Source: JADJSS01 sp964490845 (GTDB taxonomy: Bacteria; Bacteroidota; Bacteroidia; Chitinophagales; JADIYW01). From it: a stretch of DNA of 64,000 nucleotides. Where the stretch lies: assembly GCA_964490845.1 (NCBI GenBank), contig CAZBED010000001.1, forward strand, positions 186,001 to 250,000, written 5' to 3'. The position numbers and the translations under genes are program-made. This document shows positions 1 through 8,278 of this stretch, piece by piece. Below the pieces are notes generated by a model. That model was not told the origin of the DNA and did not search any database. It saw only the letters and a list, made by a program, of their open reading frames with translations. Position 1 is the first letter of the stretch. Each line of letters begins with the position of its first letter.

Positions 1-277
1 TGCCTTTATTGCCGACTCTGGTATACGACTGCACCACATCGCCCAGATTCAAGCCTGCGTTGGCACTTTCATAAATATAATTGGTGACACTGTCATTTCT
101 GCCTATAAACGAGACAGAGCCATTATTGCTGCCAAAATTGCCTTCATTAACAACTAAAGCAGTACCGCTTTCAACAAACGTTCCGATAGCGGCTTCAGTG
201 GTTTCTTTCTGACAGGAACTGATTGCTGCACTTATCAACATGCAAACACACAAGAACAAAAAGGAATTTTTTTTCAT
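1..277 (-). CDS. BtuG/YncE-like surface lipoprotein, 3' part missing
   Basis: This gene starts at 277 on the minus strand and runs off the left edge, leaving about 92 N-terminal residues. The N-terminus is a lipoprotein signal (basic start, hydrophobic stretch, then ISSC with the lipid-modified cysteine near residue 22). It is followed by LVVNEGNFGSNNGSVSFI, a repeat signature of DUF5074/YncE-type beta-propellers in Bacteroidota. The ATG overlaps the TGA of the upstream TonB receptor as ATGA, so the two are probably translationally coupled. Proteins of this type next to BtuB receptors include BtuG, the surface B12-binding propeller of Bacteroides. The B12 role here is inferred from the neighbour and the riboswitch; the binding site itself is outside the window. 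Confidence 0.8.
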   Translation of the reverse strand, partial: MKKNSFLFLCVCMLISAAISSCQKETTEAAIGTFVESGTALVVNEGNFGSNNGSVSFIGRNDSVTNYIYESANAGLNLGDVVQSYTRVGNKG

Positions 278-2205
278 TTTACAATTGATTTATAGGTTAT
301 CATTAAGGAGAGTACATAATTGCGAAGCGGCTGTGCATAGCTTCGTAGGTTTTCATACCGGACATTCGTGATATTATTTATCTTGATAATACATTCTGCA
401 TCGATATTTTTTGCGGGCAGCTTAGCGGAAACAAACATATCGATCAGGCTATAGGCTTTTAATTGAAACACTTTACTGTTTTCATCATCCGAGAAACGTT
501 TGCCAACATACAGATAATTCATTCCCATTGTAAAATATTTATCTTCAAAGACAACATACGATTTAATGGAATGTATGGGTTTGTATCGGATATTGTTTCC
601 ATTCAATCCGGTATTGCTCGCATCTTCCGCAATGACAGCGCGGTTATAGTTGTAATTAACAGAAAAACGAAACGCGTTTGTCGAATTCCACGTGATTGTA
701 TGCTCCCATCTGGTCTCCACACCATAATGCCGTGTTTTCTTAATATTTTGAGGAGAATACAATCCCGAACTTTCCGGCACCCAAACAATATTATTGTATA
801 TCGCCGAGTAATACGCCGAACCACTAATCATCATCCGGTAGAGAGCTGTTTTTTGAATCGGATTTAGATGCAGATTGTATTCCACACAATATCCATGTTC
901 CGGCAACAGAAACTTATTGCCACCGGGTTGCCAGTACAAATCGTTCAAATCCGGATAACGGAATTTGTCCGCATAGCTAACAGAAGTGGTAATAATATTT
1001 CTATAATCGCTGTAGGACAGCGCGACACCAAATTGCGGTCTTATATATTTTCCGGCACCTAACTCCTGACGTACACTCGCATTCAGTGTTACATTCTTAA
1101 TGCTGTACTTCGCACCAGCAAACAATGCCCCGCGGTGCTGCTGTACGGTAGTATGCATATATTCCGTTACGCGGGCGACAGTCAGGTTATAATCCACTCC
1201 TGCATCCATCACCACGCCGTGCTTAAAGAAATGCCGGTAATTGATACTGTTTTGAAGCCCGTGCATATAATAAGGCGCATAAATTTTCTGAATACTGTCG
1301 TGATACAGCATGTAATCATAAATATACCCGCTTCGGATATACAACTGCGAAGACCTGAATATTTTTTGATACTTCACATAACTCTTAACAGTAAAATCGT
1401 CCTGATACTTACGGCTTTGTTCATATGTGCCCATCATTGCAGGAATTTCGTGCCTTTTGTGAAGAATATAATTACCAAAATCCAGCCGTTGATTTCTTTT
1501 CAAGCGCACACTGAGCTGATGAATCGCCGCCCATTGCTTTGTCGCATTGTGTTCATTCCGCACATACGGGTTATCAAACTTATAGTTGTCGTAATACGGA
1601 AAATTATTTTTAGCTGTCTGATAAAACGCCGATGATACAAACTGTATCTGATTATTGCCCGCCTGTAGTGAGAATCCTGTTTTATAATTTTGAAAAGACA
1701 TCGCATCTTGTCTCAAAGAAATACGCAGTTGCTTTTTAAATACCGGTTGATGATTCAGTAAAACAGCGCCGCCAAAATTGCCACTGCCAACCACCGCTGA
1801 AGATGCGTTGGTTACTATCTGGATGGAACTGCCCGTGTTTACCGGTATCAGCGACAAATCCATTGTTCCCAGGGTAGCAGAATTCAGTTTCAACCCATTC
1901 CATAAAACTGTAGTTTGGTCATCCGCAGTGCCACGCACACTGAAGGTGGCAATACCGCCGGTGCCATAACTGTACACCTGTGTCGGAGTGAAGTACTGCA
2001 ATACTTCCGCTACTGAATTTTGTCCATAGTAATGCGTCTGAAAACTATCCACATGGTAAACAGCGTTAGCGTTAGAGTAATAATTTTCACGGGAAGTCTG
2101 TATCAGCACTTCCGGAATAGGGATAGTGTCTGCAAAAACGGGTAATGCAACTTCTATCAGATAAAGGGCCAATAGCGAAATGAGATGAACTGTTTTATCT
2201 TTCAT
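274..2205 (-). CDS. btuB: TonB-dependent outer-membrane receptor, BtuB-like
   Basis: This 643-residue protein has a Sec signal peptide (about residues 1-25), a plug domain (about 30-150, with the receptor-type stretch SVRGTADDQTTVLWNGLKLN) and a long C-terminal region rich in alternating aromatic beta strands typical of a 22-strand barrel. It would import a ligand across the outer membrane using TonB energy. No carboxypeptidase-like N-terminal domain is present, so it is not SusC-like. A cobalamin riboswitch directly upstream makes vitamin B12 or a corrinoid the likely ligand. The lipoprotein downstream overlaps it by four bases. The receptor class is certain; the ligand is inferred from the riboswitch. 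Confidence 0.9.
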   Translation of the reverse strand: MKDKTVHLISLLALYLIEVALPVFADTIPIPEVLIQTSRENYYSNANAVYHVDSFQTHYYGQNSVAEVLQYFTPTQVYSYGTGGIATFSVRGTADDQTTVLWNGLKLNSATLGTMDLSLIPVNTGSSIQIVTNASSAVVGSGNFGGAVLLNHQPVFKKQLRISLRQDAMSFQNYKTGFSLQAGNNQIQFVSSAFYQTAKNNFPYYDNYKFDNPYVRNEHNATKQWAAIHQLSVRLKRNQRLDFGNYILHKRHEIPAMMGTYEQSRKYQDDFTVKSYVKYQKIFRSSQLYIRSGYIYDYMLYHDSIQKIYAPYYMHGLQNSINYRHFFKHGVVMDAGVDYNLTVARVTEYMHTTVQQHRGALFAGAKYSIKNVTLNASVRQELGAGKYIRPQFGVALSYSDYRNIITTSVSYADKFRYPDLNDLYWQPGGNKFLLPEHGYCVEYNLHLNPIQKTALYRMMISGSAYYSAIYNNIVWVPESSGLYSPQNIKKTRHYGVETRWEHTITWNSTNAFRFSVNYNYNRAVIAEDASNTGLNGNNIRYKPIHSIKSYVVFEDKYFTMGMNYLYVGKRFSDDENSKVFQLKAYSLIDMFVSAKLPAKNIDAECIIKINNITNVRYENLRSYAQPLRNYVLSLMITYKSIVK

Positions 2206-2245
2206 AACACTTCAAATGTTTCCTCAGAACACTTTTTAGTAATCT

Positions 2246-2440
2246 GATTTTGGCAGGTCTTCTGACTTACACTATCTGTTGCGCCTTCCCGTTTTATCAA
2301 ACAGTGGCATGAAGAGCAACAAACCCTTAGAGTGCTTACAGCAACTGGGATTGTTCAGGAATTTCACCTGATTCCCTTTTCATCTTAAACCGGCAGTAAA
2401 CAATAGTTTTGATTGAATTAAAACCGGAAGAACCAAAATT
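2246..2440 (-). promoter_or_regulatory. cobalamin (B12) riboswitch
   Basis: Read on the minus strand, the leader shows the conserved cobalamin core: GGGAATCAGGTGAAATTCCTG, then CCCAGTTGCTGTAAGC (core ACTGTAA-like segment), and ends with the B12 box AGTCAGAAGACCTGCC (complement of 2252-2267). The closing P1 stem is visible: ATTTTGG (2439-2433) pairs with CCAAAAT (2253-2247). The length of about 195 nt fits the family. It lies between a promoter and the BtuB-like receptor, so cobalamin binding would repress receptor and lipoprotein expression. No strong intrinsic terminator hairpin is seen after the B12 box, so control at translation initiation is likely. Confidence 0.95.
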
Positions 2441-2445
2441 CACGA

Positions 2446-2475
2446 TAAAGGTATGCTACAGCAGTCAAAATTCAA
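2446..2475 (-). promoter_or_regulatory. promoter of the B12 uptake unit
   Basis: On the minus strand TTG (complement of 2473-2475) is followed after 19 nt by TACCTTTA (complement of 2446-2453), one base from the Bacteroidota -7 consensus TAnnTTTG. The riboswitch P1 stem begins about 6 nt downstream, as expected for a transcript that starts with the aptamer. Confidence 0.6.
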
Positions 2476-2530
2476 AATCCAAAAACTGAAATTTACATAT
2501 ACTTATTAACCGGCCTGAACATTTCTGTGG

Positions 2531-3352
2531 ATGATTTGTAAATTGTATAGTAAATTACCTGCTAAAATCTATACCATGAGTTTCAATCCTGTAATAACCA
2601 CTTTTCTTATGGCGATACTGACCTGTTCTTGTACCGCGAAACCTGCGCTGAAACCTGTAAAATATGCCGATAAGCAACAGGTATTAAATGGATTCGCCGT
2701 TCAGCCGGAGCATTCAAAAGACAAAGCAGGAGTATTGGTACTTCCTGCCTGGATGGGTATAGACGACCATGCCAAACAATCTGCATTAGAACTGGCCGAC
2801 GAGGGTTATTACACCTTTGTCGCCGACATCTATGGCGATGGCAACTATCCCAAAAATACGAATGAAGCCGGACAAAGAGCCGGTTATTACAAATCACATA
2901 TTTCAGAATACAGAAACCGCATCCGGCTGGCATTAGAGCAGCTTGTACTGCAAGGCGCTAATCCGGACAAGATTGCTGTGATAGGCTATTGTTTTGGAGG
3001 AACAGGCGCTCTGGAAGCTGCAAGAGCTAACCTTCAGGTAAAAGGTGTGGTATCATATCACGGCGGACTGGGCAGGGATACTGCGATAGCTGTCAAGTCA
3101 ATACAACCCAAAGTGCTGGTCTGTCACGGTGCAGACGATTTCTTTATACCTCAAACGGAAATACTGGCTTTTCAACAGGAAATGCGTGACAGCAAGGCTG
3201 ACTGGCAAATGGTCTATTATGCCAATGCTGTTCATTCCTTTACAGACCCTTCAGCAGGTAATGACAATTCAAAGGGAGTAGCATATAATGAAAAAGCGGC
3301 AAGGCGTTCGTGGAAACTGATGCTGGATTTTTTAGATGAACTATACAGGTGA
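2531..3352 (+). CDS. dienelactone hydrolase family protein
   Basis: Alpha/beta hydrolase of the dienelactone hydrolase family, up to 273 residues. The cysteine nucleophile sits in GYCFGGTGALEAA, and the partner acid and base in CHGADDFFIP and NAVHSFTDP, giving the Cys-Asp-His triad of the family. A second in-frame ATG at 2576 would place the hydrophobic stretch FNPVITTFLMAILTCSC right at the N-terminus as a signal or lipoprotein signal, so the true start may be 2576. No strong ribosome binding site distinguishes them. It stands alone, converging with zero gap on the transporter gene that ends at 3353. The substrate is unknown; many such enzymes are general carboxylesterases. Confidence 0.85.
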   Translation: MICKLYSKLPAKIYTMSFNPVITTFLMAILTCSCTAKPALKPVKYADKQQVLNGFAVQPEHSKDKAGVLVLPAWMGIDDHAKQSALELADEGYYTFVADIYGDGNYPKNTNEAGQRAGYYKSHISEYRNRIRLALEQLVLQGANPDKIAVIGYCFGGTGALEAARANLQVKGVVSYHGGLGRDTAIAVKSIQPKVLVCHGADDFFIPQTEILAFQQEMRDSKADWQMVYYANAVHSFTDPSAGNDNSKGVAYNEKAARRSWKLMLDFLDELYR

Positions 3353-4183
3353 TTATTTTGCATCTAATAATTTATCGATGGCCAGTTCATCTTTTAAGGC
3401 CGCTTTTTTCATTTCAGCAGCCAGTTTACGGCCAAGATATTTTTCAATTACAGCATGTACCAAATAAATAACAGGTGTCAGCGCCACTGCCATGATAAAT
3501 TTATAGATATAGTTACCGATACAGATAGACATTACCACATTAAAGGCCCAGGCTTTTCCATTGGCATCACTGATGTATTTTGGATACAGATAAAAGGCAA
3601 TAAACAGCACGACAAAACTATCTATCAATTGTGAAACGATAGTAGAGCCGGTACTTCTCAGCCAGATATACTTTTCACCACTCCATTTTTTGATACGGTG
3701 GAACACCACCACATCGACAACCTGCCCGATTAAGAAGGCAACCAATGAGCCGAGGATGATGGCAATCCCCTGCCCGAAAATCTGAGCATAAGCCGCCTGC
3801 ATATCCGGAACGCCTTGTTCATTTTTAGAACCCGGCCACCAGCCGGCCGGCACCAGCCGGATGGCCACGAAATACATAAAAAAAGCATACGCCAGCAACA
3901 CCACTGTCAGATATGATAAAAACCGGACACCTCTTTCTCCATAATATTCATTTATGATATCCGTCATGATAAATACCACCGGCCACAGCAGTACCCCGGC
4001 TGTCAGGTTAAAAGAAAAATCATTACCGAATAAGGGAATTGAAAAAGGTGTTATCCCCAATGTGCTTTCCAAAGAAAAAATTTTGACTCCAATTACTTCC
4101 GCAATAAAAGCATTGGCAATAAAGAAACCTCCAAGAAAGATGAAAAGCTTGGTGGATTTATCCTTGATGATATTCGTTATCAT
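3353..4183 (-). CDS. queuosine precursor transporter, YhhQ/VUT family
   Basis: Polytopic inner-membrane protein of 276 residues matching the YhhQ (vitamin uptake transporter) family, whose members import queuosine precursors such as preQ0/preQ1. Several hydrophobic helices are visible, with typical segments PVVFIMTDIINEYYGERGVRFLSY and SQLIDSFVVLFIAFY. The N-terminus carries an extra helix (KLFIFLGGFFIANAFIAEVIGV). It is the last gene of a minus-strand run (flavin reductase, binding lipoprotein, this gene), 30 nt after the previous stop. No preQ1 riboswitch was recognised upstream. The family call is firm; the exact substrate is inferred from the family. Confidence 0.88.
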   Translation of the reverse strand: MITNIIKDKSTKLFIFLGGFFIANAFIAEVIGVKIFSLESTLGITPFSIPLFGNDFSFNLTAGVLLWPVVFIMTDIINEYYGERGVRFLSYLTVVLLAYAFFMYFVAIRLVPAGWWPGSKNEQGVPDMQAAYAQIFGQGIAIILGSLVAFLIGQVVDVVVFHRIKKWSGEKYIWLRSTGSTIVSQLIDSFVVLFIAFYLYPKYISDANGKAWAFNVVMSICIGNYIYKFIMAVALTPVIYLVHAVIEKYLGRKLAAEMKKAALKDELAIDKLLDAK

Positions 4184-4213
4184 AATTGGGTAATTAATTG
4201 TCCGTATAAAAAA

Positions 4214-5824
4214 CTAATCCAGTCTGACTTCTTTTAGAATCACCATATTCATCGCGTTGTTGGGCAGCCCTTTTACATTCTTGTGGGTAAATCGCGTGAC
4301 TTCATCATAAAACAAAGGCACCACAGGCGCTTCCTCTATAATAATTTGCTCCATCTGACGATACAAAGAGCAGGTTTTCTGTGCATCGGTTTCCTTCATA
4401 GCGGCTTCATATAATTTATCATACTGTTCATTTTTAAAAAACGTATAATTCGGCGGCGCACCGTTCCTGCTGTAAAACAAGGCAAGGTAGTTCTCTCCAT
4501 CCGGATAATCCCCTATCCACGACGCGCGAAAAAATTCCACTTCATTTTTGCGCATCGCCTCACGCAGAAAAGTCGCCGGTGTATTTTCAATTTTCAGAGT
4601 TATACCAATATTCGATAACTCATTGGCAATGTTGGTAATCAGGTCCTGATAGGTAGGATTGGAATATACTTTAATTTCACCAATGCCTTTTCCGTTCGGA
4701 TAGCCCGCCTCTATCAATAGTTTTTTTGCCTTGTTCACATCATACGTAAATCCTTTAAAGTGTTCATCGTAACAAGGAACACCCTTTGGTATCATGCCAT
4801 TTTCAGCAGATATCCCGATGCCGTTTCGCAGGTAGGCAATCATCTTCTTACGGTCAATCGCGTAATTAATCGCCTGTCGGACTTTTTTGTTTTTTAATGC
4901 GGCATACGGTTGTTTTGCCATCGATATCCCCAGATACTCCGTATTCAGATAAGGCATTTTTTCAAAATTAACGGTACTTTTCCATTCGGGCTGCAAATCA
5001 CCGGTTCGTGTCAACAGCTTATCTTTGTATGAGATATCCAGGCCTGTCATGAAATCAAGTTTCCCTTGCGAGAACTGCAAAAATTCCGTGCCTCTGTCTG
5101 CAATAAAACTGATACGCACTCCCTTGAGATAAGGCAACCGCACTCCTGCACTGTCTTTCTCAAAATAGTTATCATTTCTCGTAAGAATCAGCACATTGTT
5201 TTCCTCCCATCGAACCATTTTGAAAGGGCCGGTTCCTACAGGATGGGAACGAAAATCCTTGCCATAAAAGTCCACTATCTCTTTTGGTACAACACTGCAA
5301 TATTGCAAGGTCAGCAAGCCCAGCATTGGATGAAACGGAGTAAGGAGGTTGATTTTAAAAACAGAATCATTCACCGCTTCAAACGGGTTTGATTTGTCCA
5401 CTTTATCATTAAACAGCCAGCCGCCTGTAGACGCTACGGCGGAATCAATCAGACGATGGAACGAATACACAAAATCCTGTGCCGTCACTTTCTTTCCTTT
5501 ACCATTCGGAAATTTCTCGTCATCGTGAAAATATACATCGTTTCGCAACAAAAACGTATAATGCAAACCATCTTCGCTGATAGTCCAGCTTCTGGCAATG
5601 CACGGCTGTACATTCAACTGTTCATCCACCTGCACCAGTCCGCTGAAAATCTGATTATCGCACCACATAGTCGCCTGATCTTTTGAAAAAGCCGGGTCTA
5701 AGGAAGTCAGCCCCGCTGAAATATTAAAATGAAATATCTCTCGTTGTGCTTCCGACTGCCGTCCGCATTGGATAACCAGCAGAGCAGCTAAAGATGCAAC
5801 TATTAAACTTAGTGTTATGCGCAT
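4214..5824 (-). CDS. ABC transporter substrate-binding lipoprotein, peptide type (SBP_bac_5)
   Basis: Solute-binding protein of the DppA/OppA family (536 residues), probably anchored outside the inner membrane. A signal peptide (about 1-20) ends at IQCGRQ, where cysteine 20 may be lipidated, although glutamine at -1 is not a classical lipobox. Family features include the early LDPAFSKDQATMWCDNQIFSGLVQVDE block, VPKEIVDFYGKDFRSHPVGTGPFKMVRWEENN in the middle and the C-terminal APVVPLFYDEVTRFTHKNVKGLPNN. No permease or ATPase gene lies nearby, so it is an orphan binding protein. It starts 8 nt after the flavin reductase stop. Confidence 0.9.
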   Translation of the reverse strand: MRITLSLIVASLAALLVIQCGRQSEAQREIFHFNISAGLTSLDPAFSKDQATMWCDNQIFSGLVQVDEQLNVQPCIARSWTISEDGLHYTFLLRNDVYFHDDEKFPNGKGKKVTAQDFVYSFHRLIDSAVASTGGWLFNDKVDKSNPFEAVNDSVFKINLLTPFHPMLGLLTLQYCSVVPKEIVDFYGKDFRSHPVGTGPFKMVRWEENNVLILTRNDNYFEKDSAGVRLPYLKGVRISFIADRGTEFLQFSQGKLDFMTGLDISYKDKLLTRTGDLQPEWKSTVNFEKMPYLNTEYLGISMAKQPYAALKNKKVRQAINYAIDRKKMIAYLRNGIGISAENGMIPKGVPCYDEHFKGFTYDVNKAKKLLIEAGYPNGKGIGEIKVYSNPTYQDLITNIANELSNIGITLKIENTPATFLREAMRKNEVEFFRASWIGDYPDGENYLALFYSRNGAPPNYTFFKNEQYDKLYEAAMKETDAQKTCSLYRQMEQIIIEEAPVVPLFYDEVTRFTHKNVKGLPNNAMNMVILKEVRLD

Positions 5825-5832
5825 AAAAGGGA

Positions 5833-6357
5833 TTAAAACTTCATAAATAAATCAATCTGAGTATCTATCATCTTAATGATTTCCGGATTTTGTAATTTAC
5901 CCGCTTCGTCCAGCATCAGGTGAACCTGTGAGATGGGAATCTTCAGGTGCAGGACATCCATCTTGATATGATTAAAAATATTTGTCAGGTGTTCCATACC
6001 TCTCAGGTTTCCAGCACGACCTTCGGCTACACCTGTCAGGCAGGCTTTTTTGTTGTGAAAACATTTTTTGATATCACTCGCATCCAGAAACCCTTTGAGC
6101 ATACCGGGAAAACTGCCGTTGTATTCCGGAACGATGAAAATATATTTTGTTGTCGGCGCCAAAATACCGTCTTCTATACTTGCCAGTTGAGGATGTTTGG
6201 TATTATGAAAAGTTTTATTAAAAATAGACTCATCTACTCCTTCCAGCGTAAAAAACTGATGCGGGATGTTTTTTTTACCCAGCAATTCGTCATAAAAATT
6301 AGCAATTTTCCTCGAATTGCTGTCTGCGCGTGCTGTTCCGTGAAAAATTGTGAGCAT
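5833..6357 (-). CDS. NAD(P)H-dependent FMN reductase family flavoprotein
   Basis: Flavodoxin-fold reductase of about 174 residues. The signature PEYNGSFPGMLKGFLD, which contacts FMN in the NADPH_FMN_reductase family, is intact, and the N-terminal strand MLTIFHGTARADSNS with the phosphate-binding loop is present. I place the start at the ATG at 6357 because the fold begins there; the longer frame back to 6396 adds 13 residues with no domain content. It is the first gene of a minus-strand run with the binding lipoprotein and the queuosine-type transporter. Its electron acceptor (flavin, quinone, azo or metal) cannot be told from sequence. Confidence 0.85.
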   Translation of the reverse strand: MLTIFHGTARADSNSRKIANFYDELLGKKNIPHQFFTLEGVDESIFNKTFHNTKHPQLASIEDGILAPTTKYIFIVPEYNGSFPGMLKGFLDASDIKKCFHNKKACLTGVAEGRAGNLRGMEHLTNIFNHIKMDVLHLKIPISQVHLMLDEAGKLQNPEIIKMIDTQIDLFMKF

Positions 6358-6397
6358 GTAGTATCGTTTGCATAAAAGTAAAACCGATTCATTCACA

Positions 6398-6618
6398 ATA
6401 TTTTAAAATTTATCCACAAGACGTGTGTGTAATTCTTTAATAACTTGGTGAAAATTGCTCCTTATTTAAAGCTATTTTTGAAGCGTAGAACATGGATGTA
6501 GATGGTATAAGTTCAGGTTTGTCGGCAGCTTTCACTTTATTGCGCTAAAAAACAACTTTCAACCGATTATATTCTGTTTGTTCTTATCTGTAACGTTAAC
6601 ACATAGCTTCCTTTTAAA
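6398..6618. promoter_or_regulatory. divergent intergenic region, candidate promoter
   Basis: This gap separates divergent genes. TATTTTTG at 6473-6480 (plus strand) matches TAnnTTTG, but the nearest TTG (6455-6457) is only 15 nt upstream, shorter than the usual 17-23. It could start a transcript with a leader of about 130 nt for the metallo-hydrolase at 6619. Nothing else is recognised. Confidence 0.3.
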
Positions 6619-7299
6619 ATGAAATTAACATATTACGGACATTCGTGTTTTTTGGTGGAATCCGGCGGTAAGCGAATTCTGTTTGACCCGTTTATTACCA
6701 CAAATGAGCTGGCGAAACATATCGACGTGGAAAAAATCGAATGCGATTATATTGCAATTTCGCACGGGCACTTCGACCATATAGCAGACGCAGTGGCGAT
6801 AGCAAAACGCACAAAAGCAACCATCATCTGTGCTTATGAAATCTATGAATGGTTTTCCAAACAGGGATTAACGAATTTCAGGCCAATGAATACGGGCGGA
6901 AAATGGACTTCCGATTTTGGAACGGTCAAATGCGTTTCCGCGGTACATTCTTCCTGTTTACCGGACGGCACTTATGGTGCCAATCCAATGGGATTTGTGT
7001 TTAATACATCCGAAGGTGATTTTTATTACAGCGGTGATACCGCCCTTACAACCGACATGCAACTCATACCGCGATGGGCAAACCTGAAATTCGCCGTATT
7101 GCCCATTGGTGATAATTTTACAATGGATATATCAGATGCCATTGCCGCAGCGGATTTTATCAAATGTGATAAAATAATAGGTGTGCATTATGATACTTTT
7201 GGATTCATCGTGATTGATCATGAAGCCGCCAAAAAGCAGTTTGCAGACGCCGGAAAAGAATTGCTATTATTAACAATCGGAGAAACAATCGAATTATAA
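6619..7299 (+). CDS. metal-dependent hydrolase, UPF0173/UlaG-like metallo-beta-lactamase fold
   Basis: A 226-residue metallo-beta-lactamase superfamily protein. The metal-binding motif HGHFDH is at about residues 54-59, with further ligands likely in AVHSS, the SGDTAL strand and the late HYDTFG histidine. It begins with MKLTYYGHSCFLVE, the usual start of the UPF0173 branch, and has no signal peptide, so it is cytoplasmic. The substrate is unknown. It precedes parA by 75 nt on the same strand and may head that transcription unit. Confidence 0.88.
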   Translation: MKLTYYGHSCFLVESGGKRILFDPFITTNELAKHIDVEKIECDYIAISHGHFDHIADAVAIAKRTKATIICAYEIYEWFSKQGLTNFRPMNTGGKWTSDFGTVKCVSAVHSSCLPDGTYGANPMGFVFNTSEGDFYYSGDTALTTDMQLIPRWANLKFAVLPIGDNFTMDISDAIAAADFIKCDKIIGVHYDTFGFIVIDHEAAKKQFADAGKELLLLTIGETIEL

Positions 7300-7374
7300 A
7301 TAACATACCTGTTACGGGCTGTAAAACCTAAGGCGGGTAATCAATAACCAACCACTTTTAACGTTTAAAGAAAC

Positions 7375-8199
7375 ATGGGAAAAATTATCAGTATTGCGAA
7401 TCAGAAAGGCGGAGTTGGAAAAACCACTACCGCCATTAATCTGGCGGCGAGTTTAGCCATCCTTGAACAAAAAACATTGCTTATCGATGCCGACCCTCAG
7501 GCGAACAGCACCAGTGGCTGTGGTTTCGACCCGAGAAATATTAAAGTAAGCTTGTATGAATGTCTGATTGACAGCGCTAAAGCTAAAGACATCATATTAG
7601 AGACTGACACACCGAATTTATATTTACTACCTTCTCATCTGGACTTAGTGGGTGCTGAAATAGAGCTCATCAATCATCCGAACAGGGAAAAGATATTGAA
7701 AGAAATCTTACACGACCTAAAGAAGAAGTATGATTTCATCATCATCGACTGTTCTCCTTCCCTCGGCCTGATAACAGTGAATGCCTTAACGGCATCGGAC
7801 AGTGTGCTTGTACCCGTTCAATGTGAATACTTCGCATTGGAAGGGTTGGGGAAATTACTCAATACCATCAAAATTGTTCAGTCAAGACTGAATAAAGAAC
7901 TGGAAATTGAAGGAATTTTACTGACTATGTACGACCAGCGTTTGAATTTATCCAATCAGGTAGTGGCAGAGGTGAAGCGTCGTTTTGAGCACAGCGTCTT
8001 TAACACCATCATTCACCGTAACACCCGTTTGGGCGAGGCTCAAAGTTTGCGGCAACCTATTATCATGTATGATGCGGAAAGCAAAGGCGCTGTTAACTAC
8101 CTCAATCTGGCCAGGGAAATATTACAAAACAACGGCATGACGAACATTCCGATGGAAGAAAAATTCATTGAAGCGGAAGGAAAAGAACAACTTAATTAG
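7375..8199 (+). CDS. parA: chromosome partitioning ATPase ParA
   Basis: ParA/MinD-type P-loop ATPase of 274 residues. The deviant Walker A motif KGGVGKTTT is at about residues 10-18, Walker A' (LLIDADPQANST) and Walker B (FIIIDCSPSLGL) follow. It has no N-terminal DNA-binding domain, as in chromosomal (Soj-type) ParA. With ParB downstream it would drive separation of replicated origin regions. The following genes (ParB, DUF5683, DapB, LepB) form a linkage commonly seen in Bacteroidota. Confidence 0.95.
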   Translation: MGKIISIANQKGGVGKTTTAINLAASLAILEQKTLLIDADPQANSTSGCGFDPRNIKVSLYECLIDSAKAKDIILETDTPNLYLLPSHLDLVGAEIELINHPNREKILKEILHDLKKKYDFIIIDCSPSLGLITVNALTASDSVLVPVQCEYFALEGLGKLLNTIKIVQSRLNKELEIEGILLTMYDQRLNLSNQVVAEVKRRFEHSVFNTIIHRNTRLGEAQSLRQPIIMYDAESKGAVNYLNLAREILQNNGMTNIPMEEKFIEAEGKEQLN

Positions 8200-8208
8200 A
8201 CAGCGGCA

Positions 8209-8238
8209 TTTTAAATGACGTACACACATCATTTAAAA
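8209..8238. repeat. inverted repeat between parA and parB
   Basis: Arms TTTTAAATGA (8209-8218) and TCATTTAAAA (8229-8238) are perfect complements separated by 10 nt. It could be an operator or an RNA hairpin adjusting parA to parB expression; no T-run follows, so it is not a standard terminator. Confidence 0.6.
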
Positions 8239-8278
8239 AGACAAGCTCACTCAATCATTAACTATCAAATCAAAAGAT

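Noticed and set aside
603..824. Many antisense and alternative-frame open frames over btuB, glnN, purL, fbp and others
   Set aside because: They overlap well-supported genes on the other strand or frame and show no family motifs or promoters.
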